DNA of 64,000 nt from Thinopyrum elongatum (Eukaryota; Streptophyta; Magnoliopsida; Poales; Poaceae). This document shows, one piece after another, positions 58,633 through 64,000 of this stretch. The stretch is taken from the NCBI GenBank assembly GCA_011799875.1, contig CM022297.1:517626929-517690928 (forward strand), in the 5' to 3' direction. Under the pieces are notes generated by a model. It saw only the letters and a list, made by a program, of their open reading frames with translations, was not told where the DNA came from and searched no databases. The translations under genes and the position numbers were made by a program. How positions within the stretch are numbered: position 1 is the stretch's first letter; the number at the start of each line of letters is the position of its first letter.

Positions 58633-60404
58633 ATGTCGGAGGCGGTGGGCACGCCGGAGAGCGGCGGGGCGAAGGAGCAGGAGCGGTTCCTGCCGATCGC
58701 CAACATCGGGCGCATCATGCGGCGCGGCGTGCCGGAGAACGGCAAGATCGCCAAGGACGCCAAGGAGTCCATCCAGGAGTGCGTCTCCGAGTTCATCAGC
58801 TTCATCACCAGCGAGTCAGTCTCCGCCCCTCGCCTCCCTCTCTCCCTCTCTGATCCGCTCCAGCCTGCTTAGTTCGAGCTCACTCGTGTGTGATCCCGGG
58901 CGCAGGGCGAGCGACAAGTGCATGAAGGAGAAGCGCAAGACCATCAACGGGGACGACCTGATCTGGTCCATGGGCACGCTCGGCTTCGAGGACTACGTCG
59001 AGCCCCTCAAGCTCTATCTCAAGCTCTACCGGGAGGTATTCATTCATTCATTCATTCATTCCCCTCTTCTTGTGCTGCTTGTGCTACGCATGTGCTGCTT
59101 GTGAGAGGAATTCTGAATTGGTGTAAGAGGAAGGTTGGGTGGGTACAGTATTGGTGATGGGGAATTCTGAATTTCGCCAAGGGGCACTGTATTTGCGATG
59201 TTTAGCTGCAGTGATATGGTCCTGAATTCCTGATAGGCAGGCAAGAGGACGCCCCTGAATCGCGTCTGCTGTCGCTGTGCTCATCAAGGCATTGACTTTA
59301 GTTAGGATGTCACTCACATGGGCTCGCTACTCACCGCGTGGATGAATGCCTCATGGAGTTGTCAACAGCAGGGTAGTTGAAGATTTTCTGCAAACTAAAC
59401 GTCCTAAGACTAAGAGTCTGAAGTATGCATCATTAGGGTGGAATTTCCCCTTTACTTATTATTAATGATGATAAGACGAACCAACTCAATAGAAATTTGT
59501 CCTAATTTTGCGAGTAAAGTAAAAGATGATAGTCCCTCAGTTTTGCCTTCATTAAGCTACGAGTCTGTGACGGCTAATGTCAAATCGTTATTGTTAGATT
59601 TAGCATGGATGAGCAAAATGTGTTACATTCTTAAAGGACAGACCCAGTGCATAGAAGCTCCCACACAAGGTGTGGTCTGGGGAGGGATTATAGGAACCTA
59701 GTCTTACCCTTGCAAAGTGCAATGCAGAGAGGCTGGTTCGAACCCAGGACCTCTTGGCACAAGTGGGGAGGACTTCACCACTGCGCCAGGCCTGCCCTCT
59801 AAAATGTGTTACATTCTTATTCAACTGAAAATGAATGTGCAGCCTGAACTGCGTACGCACGATGTTACCTTTTTAGTGAAATATTTAGACCAAACTCAGG
59901 ATTTTCTTGTTTTTTCTCTAGTATACATGGTTCTGCAAACTCCTCCTTATCAATAGAATTACAATATTATATTTTACACGAAATAGCTTTTTTGCTGATG
60001 AGTTTTTTTTACTCTTCTTTCATGAATGATGATGACCCTTATGTCACTGAAGATGGAGGTATTTTCATTGCCTTACTGATCTTCCATGTTTTGGTGATCC
60101 ATTATCTTAGATTCAAGTTTACTGAATTTACTCTTCATTCATTGTCTTTCTAGGGTGACACGTCAAAGGGTTCGAAATCTGAGCAGGCAGGAAAGAAAGA
60201 GGTTGCACTGAACGGGCAGCCAGGATCATCGGTAATATGCACTTCCTTCTCTTAAGTTGATATCAAATGTATTCCATTACAGCTTGCGTGATTCGAGCTA
60301 TTAGGCTTTTTGCTTCGTATAATCTGGTTATGCTTATGCTCATGGACATAACGACGGAAATCTCACTGGAATATTTTTGTTTCCGACAGTTCAACGGCAT
60401 GTAG
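58633..60404 (+). CDS. NF-YB: NF-YB subunit of the CCAAT-binding NF-Y transcription factor (4 coding exons)
   Basis: Coding exons are 58633-58814, 58906-59035, 60154-60231 and 60390-60404, all with GT-AG introns and consistent phase, giving 134 residues and a TAG stop. The histone-fold core spans about residues 16-104. It opens [17 protein letters not shown], continues [17 protein letters not shown] (DNA contact and NF-YC pairing) and [20 protein letters not shown], and ends [19 protein letters not shown] Lys stands at the site that is Asp55 in LEC1, so it is the non-LEC1 type. NF-YB pairs with NF-YC in the nucleus, then with NF-YA, to bind CCAAT. The start [12 protein letters not shown] was chosen because it gives the family's usual short acidic N-terminus; an upstream ATG at 58602 is out of frame. 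The C-tail is short ([11 protein letters not shown]…GSSFNGM). The gene looks intact. Intron 2 carries a SINE. Repeat elements crowd both flanks. Confidence 0.93.
59634..59800 (-). mobile_element. Au-type SINE in NF-YB intron 2
   Basis: A 167-bp minus-strand insertion is flanked by a perfect 19-bp duplication, AAAATGTGTTACATTCTTA (59615-59633 and 59801-59819). The minus strand starts AGAGGGCAGGCCTGG, with an A box (TGGCGCAGTGG) and B box (GGTTCGAACC) of tRNA origin, and ends CTGGGTCTGTCCTTT. This matches the Au SINE of grasses as I remember it. It lies about 350 bp before the exon 3 acceptor, antisense to the gene. Confidence 0.88.
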
Positions 60405-60937
60405 AATGGAGGATTATACTGATCGGTGTGTGACAAACATACAATTCGTTGGCAGCGCGATCCTAGCAATACTATGCCTTTGTGGCCGGGGAAACTCCCC
60501 AGCACCACTTTGCTAGTTCTGTGCAAGCAGGATACCTGAAATACTGTGATATCTCTTCTATAGATGCTAGTTGTTCTTCCCCTCTCTCACTCTCTAGGCT
60601 GCAGTCTGTATGTTGTATCGATCAGTCTAACCTTATGGTAAATTCAGAGTTTTCCACGTCAATTTTAGGGGCTCTTGACTGTAATAAGATGGTGATATCC
60701 GCCGCTTACGGTGTTGAACAGGTTCGAAAAACCAGAGTCTTTCGCTCGTGCAAGGTATTGACTGAAGAATTTAATGCAGCTGCTGATGTATGGTTTTGAC
60801 CGCAATAACTTGTCATCGTGTTGTTTTGACCGTGGTAACTTGTCATATATTGCCTTGACTGCGAGAACCTGTTGTTTGTCCACCAAAGTACCACACGTGT
60901 GGGTGGCGTGATTGTCTTATTATGTCCTCTGAAGTTA
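60405..60937 (+). other. 3' flank and probable 3'UTR of NF-YB
   Basis: No further gene is seen. AT-mixed DNA with CTGTAATAAGATGG near 60679 as a weak polyadenylation-type signal. Positions 60800-60900 contain three loose copies of TTTTGACCG.GGTAACTTGTCAT-like wording. Positions 60926-60937 begin a direct duplication that continues after the Harbinger element. Confidence 0.4.
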
Positions 60938-61760
60938 GAGCGTCCCCAACAGGCCCCCCAGGCCCCTTTTTTGTTGCTGGCGCCGAAAATTTGGCCCAGC
61001 CGCGCCTCCAGAAGCCTTTTTTTCGCCGGCTCGGGCCGATTTTGGCGCCGGCGGACCAAGGCCGAACCCGGCGCGCTGGGGAGCGCCTGGGGTCGTCGGG
61101 GAAACTGATTTTGGCGCGAACGGGAATGGGCCCGCCAAGTCAGCGACTCGTCGTCTTCGTCGTCCTCATCGCCTCGATTCTCATGGGAATCAATGCCAAG
61201 GCTGCCGCGTCGGTCAGCCTTCCATTGATGCCTCACGGGCGGCGCAGGTGGGCGAAGGAGGACTACGTCCGCGAGTAGGTGGAGCGCCAGCGCCGAGCCT
61301 ACGAGGAGATCAAAGCTCGGCGCCGCGGACGCGACGTGGGCGGCGTCGTCGTCCTCGACAGCGACGACGAGGACGCGCCCGGGCCGTCCAACCCCCCGCG
61401 CGTCGGCGACCCTGGTCAGGGGTGCAGCAGGGACGGTGGCGAAGCTGGCGGGACGCAGGGCGGCGGCGACGATGACGACGACGACAGCGGCGACTACACC
61501 CGGTTCTACAGGCTCCTCGGCATGTAGAAGGCGGGCGACGGCAGCAGTGGCGTAGTAGGGCTAGGCGCGTAGTTGTTTTTAAATCATGTTTTTTTTGTTT
61601 TTGTACAAATTTGAATGAAATCGCCGAGTTTGTGCCGATTTGGGGGCGACCTGAGGCCGGCAACTGGGAACACGTTCGCCCCCACGTCGAAATTAACGCC
61701 GGTTCGGCCCCAGGCGGCGCTTTTTGGGCGTCCTGGGAGGCCGAACGGCTAGAGATGCTC
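60938..61760 (+). mobile_element. PIF/Harbinger-like non-autonomous DNA transposon, 823 bp
   Basis: The ends GAGCGTCCCCAACAGGCC and GGCCGAACGGCTAGAGATGCTC form an imperfect inverted repeat of the Harbinger kind. The 3-bp target duplication is TTA (60935-60937 and 61761-61763). A nearby duplicate of the target (61959-61978) is uninterrupted and has a single TTA, which proves the boundaries. It carries an acidic reading frame but no transposase. Confidence 0.88.
61126..61527 (+). pseudogene. Acidic reading frame carried by the Harbinger-like element
   Basis: From the ATG at 61126 the frame has a hydrophobic start (LVVFVVLIASILMG), then RRRWAKEDYVRE and one in-frame TAG (61276-61278). The same frame continues VERQRRAYEEIKARRRGRD, VVVLDSDDEDAPGPSN and a DDDDDDSGDYTRFYRLLGM end before the stop at 61527. 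I do not recognise the family. A single nonsense codon in an otherwise open 134-codon frame suggests recent decay. Confidence 0.5.
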
Positions 61761-61958
61761 TTAGTAGCTTAGCTTCAGGCTGCTCTCTATGACTGATTCA
61801 GACTTTTAAGTTAGTATTTACTCCCTCTGCGTCGTTTTGACCATCAGTTTTCCGATGAAAATGTATCCCCTATAGATAAATTGTGGAGGAAGCCAAAAGA
61901 AGTTCTATTGCTGAAGGTGTTGTGCTGCGAAAGTCTAATGTGTTCATCTTCCCTGTGA

Positions 61959-62116
61959 CCTCTGAAGTTAGTAGCTTGAGCTTCTGAGCTGCTCTCTATG
62001 ACTGATTCAGACTTCTATGTTGGTATTTACTCCCTCCGGGTCGCAACTTGTGCCGTTCTGATGAAACTCGACACGTTCTGTCGAGTTACATTTTGACCAT
62101 CAGTTTTCCGATGAAA
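61959..62116 (+). repeat. Direct duplication downstream of NF-YB, copy 2
   Basis: It matches copy 1 (60926-60937 joined to 61764-61861): CCTCTGAAGTTAGTAGCTT, then GCTGCTCTCTATGACTGATT, TATTTACTCCCTC and CATCAGTTTTCCGATGAAAA. Copy 1 lacks about 55 bp inside its Stowaway part. Positions 61862-61958 between the copies hold nothing recognised. Confidence 0.85.
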
Positions 62117-62194
62117 ACATGTGTTAACTATAGAGAAAATGTAAAACAAGTATAAACCATGGTAATACGTTTTACAGTGAGTCTAGTACCGGAG
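62030..62194. mobile_element. Stowaway-like MITE
   Basis: It opens CTCCCTCCGGGTCG after TA (62028-62029) and closes GTACCGGAG before TA (62195-62196). The right repeat is shortened. The interior has a short hairpin (AACTCGACACG…CTGTCGAGTT). A related, internally deleted start is at 61820-61861. Confidence 0.6.
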
Positions 62195-62204
62195 TATTAA
62201 TATA

Positions 62205-62330
62205 CTCCCTCCGTAAAGAAATATAAGATCGTTTAGATCAGTAACATTTTTGCGACGCAGCTTCTGGTAATGACTCATTAGATTATACGTACTTAGTATT
62301 TTGTGAGATACTCAAAGAAGGAAGGGTTTT
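62205..62330 (+). mobile_element. Stowaway fragment
   Basis: CTCCCTCCGTAAAGAAATAT after TA (62203-62204) is the left half of a common Triticeae Stowaway type. The mirrored right half is missing, so it is a truncated copy. Confidence 0.55.
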
Positions 62331-62341
62331 ATGATCGTGTT

Positions 62342-63173
62342 TGTTAGAGATATATTTGGGTTATTTGTATTTGGTAGTCTAAAATTTGTAATCCGTCTCC
62401 TATCTTATCTTCAGAAGAGGGTTCTTGCCCTCCAAGTCTTGTACTCAATATATACTCGTCCTCGAGGCTCAGTAATACATCCATCATATTCCGCAACAAT
62501 CCTTCTCTCTCCCTTCTACGCATGCGCGGTGCTGGCAACACTGATGCGTGCCTTCGTCTACGATGTGTCCCCGGGTTTGGCACACCCGGTGCGACACCTC
62601 GTCAACACCATCCTCCTTCTGACGCACCACTACCTCGACACCACTGCGCTTATGACTAACTCGGCGCCTCCTTGCGCCCGCGGCTCCACGGCGTTTTCCT
62701 CGACACCGGCTACCCCGACTCGACATCACCACGGCATTCTTCGCACGGCTACCTCGACCACGACTACACCATCCTACGCTCTCGGCTACCTCGACATCGG
62801 CACAAAGGGCTATCATCCGCTTGAGCAACTCGTCGGCTTCCTCTACAGTCCACGCGTCCGCGACGCGACACCGTCCACGACGCTCCCACTACGACTGTGG
62901 GGGGATGTCAGCCCGTCGGCTGCTATTCTCTCTAGTCTGACCGTCCGCGACGCTCCTGTTGTCTGCGACGCTACCGCTACCACTGCGGGGGGATGTTAGA
63001 CATATATTTGGGTTACTTGTATTTGGTAGTCTAGTATTTGTAATCCGTCTTCTACCTTATCTTCAGGGGAGGCTTCTTACCCTCCAAGTCTTGTACTCAA
63101 TATATACTCGTCCTCGAGACTCAATAATACATTCATCATATTCCGCAACAATCCCACTCTCTCCCTTCTAACA
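62342..63173 (+). mobile_element. TRIM-like mini LTR retrotransposon, 832 bp
   Basis: The LTRs are 62342-62522 (181 bp) and 62994-63173 (180 bp), with TG…CA ends (TGTTAGA…CTTCTAACA) and TATA wording CAATATATACTCG. The target duplication is perfect: GTGTT (62337-62341 and 63174-63178). GCGGGGGGA just before the right LTR is the purine tract. No standard primer site is clear after the left LTR. The 471-bp interior has a Thr/Pro/Ser-rich open frame without retroviral domains. It is too small to move by itself. It ends 205 bp upstream of the VQ gene. Confidence 0.9.
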
Positions 63174-63235
63174 GTGTTTTGTCAAAGCTATTGCCGCCTG
63201 CCGGGCCATTTGAAGATCACACGTCTCCCTCTTCT

Positions 63236-63255
63236 TTTGACCGAGCGCGGTCAAA
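63236..63255. promoter_or_regulatory. Inverted pair of W-boxes upstream of the VQ gene
   Basis: TTTGACC (63236-63242) and GGTCAAA (63249-63255) are perfect inverted repeats with a 6-bp spacer. Each contains the WRKY-binding core TTGAC plus C. They lie about 125-145 bp before the ATG at 63379. Confidence 0.65.
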
Positions 63256-63378
63256 TTCCTGCCAGCGACGGCTCGTCGGCTACTTATCCTCCTCTCCGTT
63301 GTACTCTTCTTTCACTTCCTCTTCCACCTCTGGACCTGTACGTCCATTCTCTTCAGCTAGCCTTAGGTGATTTGGTCG

Positions 63379-63618
63379 ATGTCGACGAGGGAGGAGCAGA
63401 GAGCGGATAAGCCGCCGGCGACGGTGAGGATCATCGAGACGCTATACATCGAGGCCGGCACGGCCGCCGACTTCAAGTCCGTCGTGCAGCGGCTCACCGG
63501 CAGGGACTCCGGCGCCTCAGCCCTACCAGAGCAAGACCGGACGACTCCGCAGGGTGCTGACCGGAGGGCTGGGGCGGCGAGAGGGGGTGGCGCCTCCGAC
63601 GCAAAGCGGGGCAGCTGA
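63379..63618 (+). CDS. Small VQ-motif protein (79 residues, single exon)
   Basis: The ATG at 63379 begins MSTREEQRADKPP; no earlier in-frame ATG exists. The VQ motif FKSVVQRLTG (residues 32-41, FxxxVQxLTG) is complete and preceded by VRIIETLYIEAG. This arrangement fits the short, intronless VQ proteins of the AtVQ1/AtVQ10 kind. The C-terminal half is Gly/Ala/Arg-rich and low in order. VQ proteins bind WRKY transcription factors through the motif and tune stress and defence responses in the nucleus. The motif and length are seen; the partner and process are family knowledge. The promoter between the TRIM and the ATG is only about 205 bp and carries an inverted W-box pair, suggesting WRKY control. 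TGA stop at 63616-63618. Confidence 0.88.
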   Translation: MSTREEQRADKPPATVRIIETLYIEAGTAADFKSVVQRLTGRDSGASALPEQDRTTPQGADRRAGAARGGGASDAKRGS

Positions 63619-64000
63619 GATCGACGCTGCGTGGATAAAATGATCATTGGCTCAGCCTGCAGTAGTACGTAGCTTAACTGTTAGTGATGGCTCTCGTTTT
63701 CATCTCTGCCCTGTTGCTTTGATCTTTCTCTGTTGGGTTCTTTTCTTTTGTTGTAAGTTGTAACAGGGAGTTGTTAATTAGACTCATACATGCATTCATC
63801 TCCTTTCTTTTGTTTGATGTGTCTATCAGTTTCCTAGTTAACTTCTTTGTGCATGTAAGAAATCTGAGCCATACCATGAAATCCACAAGCATCACATTGT
63901 CCAATGTTTAGCACAATAATATACTTGCAAGAGAAGTTTACTACAACACCTGAACACCAACAATACCCCAACATAATCATCGTAATATCAAAGAACCGAT
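63619..64000 (+). other. 3' flank of the VQ gene
   Basis: T-rich DNA with TTTTCTTTTGTTGTAAGTTG near 63740, the kind of U-rich far-upstream element seen before plant polyadenylation sites. No other gene or repeat is recognised to the window end. Confidence 0.35.

Noticed and set aside
58602..58853. Upstream ATG frame overlapping NF-YB as a separate protein
   Set aside because: Out of frame with NF-YB and lying partly in a likely 5'UTR intron; its His/Arg/Gly-rich product is a shadow of the NF-YB exon.
60482..60799. 105-codon open frame after NF-YB
   Set aside because: No ATG at its start, no domain, and it lies in the likely 3'UTR.
62331..62999. 222-codon open frame across the TRIM
   Set aside because: It starts outside the element, runs through an LTR and is Thr/Pro/Ser-rich without retroviral domains; the LTR structure explains the region better.

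Overview
The window looks like nuclear DNA of a Triticeae grass (wheat, Aegilops or a close relative). Evidence: three insertions of the BARE1/WIS/Angela Copia group, gypsy LTRs beginning TGATACGTCTCCAACG with a tRNA-Asp primer site, an Au-type SINE, Stowaway ends (CTCCCTCCG), PIF/Harbinger ends (GAGCATCT) and a spliced monocot-type NF-YB gene. There are no bacterial operons, ribosome binding sites or CRISPR arrays. Family names are from memory of published repeat families; none was searched.

Positions 1-33170 are a nest of transposable elements. A gypsy element (1-7025) carries an intron-containing antisense gene that is split by a solo Copia LTR; the gypsy itself landed in a LINE (7026-9085). 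Next is a DNA element with long inverted-repeat arms (9086-9330 and 19410-19616). It was hit by a gypsy LTR (9336-19404), which was hit by a full-length Copia element (10446-18934). A second full-length Copia element (22299-30881) sits inside a short 184-bp Copia LTR. Harbinger-type and other decayed DNA elements follow.

Positions 33172-36600 are GC-rich and low-copy in appearance, with one SINE and no convincing gene. Positions 36650-52260 hold a LINE tail and a direct duplication. Unit A is 37170-40385; unit B is 41230-52258. Both share a LINE insertion with the same 18-bp target site. Only unit B later received a Mutator-like element, which itself received a 6.7-kb gypsy element without pol. 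Positions 52260-58320 are LTR fragments, a 22-bp Stowaway relic and a minisatellite-bearing inverted-repeat element.

The two genuine host genes are at the right edge, both on the + strand. The first is an NF-YB histone-fold subunit of the CCAAT-binding NF-Y complex (coding exons 58633-60404), with a 5'UTR intron that removes a strong upstream ATG and an Au SINE in a coding intron. The second is a single-exon 79-residue VQ-motif protein (63379-63618). VQ proteins are WRKY cofactors, and its short promoter holds a perfect inverted W-box pair just downstream of a TRIM-like mini-retrotransposon. Between the genes are a Harbinger element with its own empty site preserved in a nearby duplicate, Stowaway copies and the TRIM.

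No new enzymatic or defence system is visible. The most informative signals are structural: precise target-site duplications, insertion order, shared junctions and the regulatory layout around the two genes.
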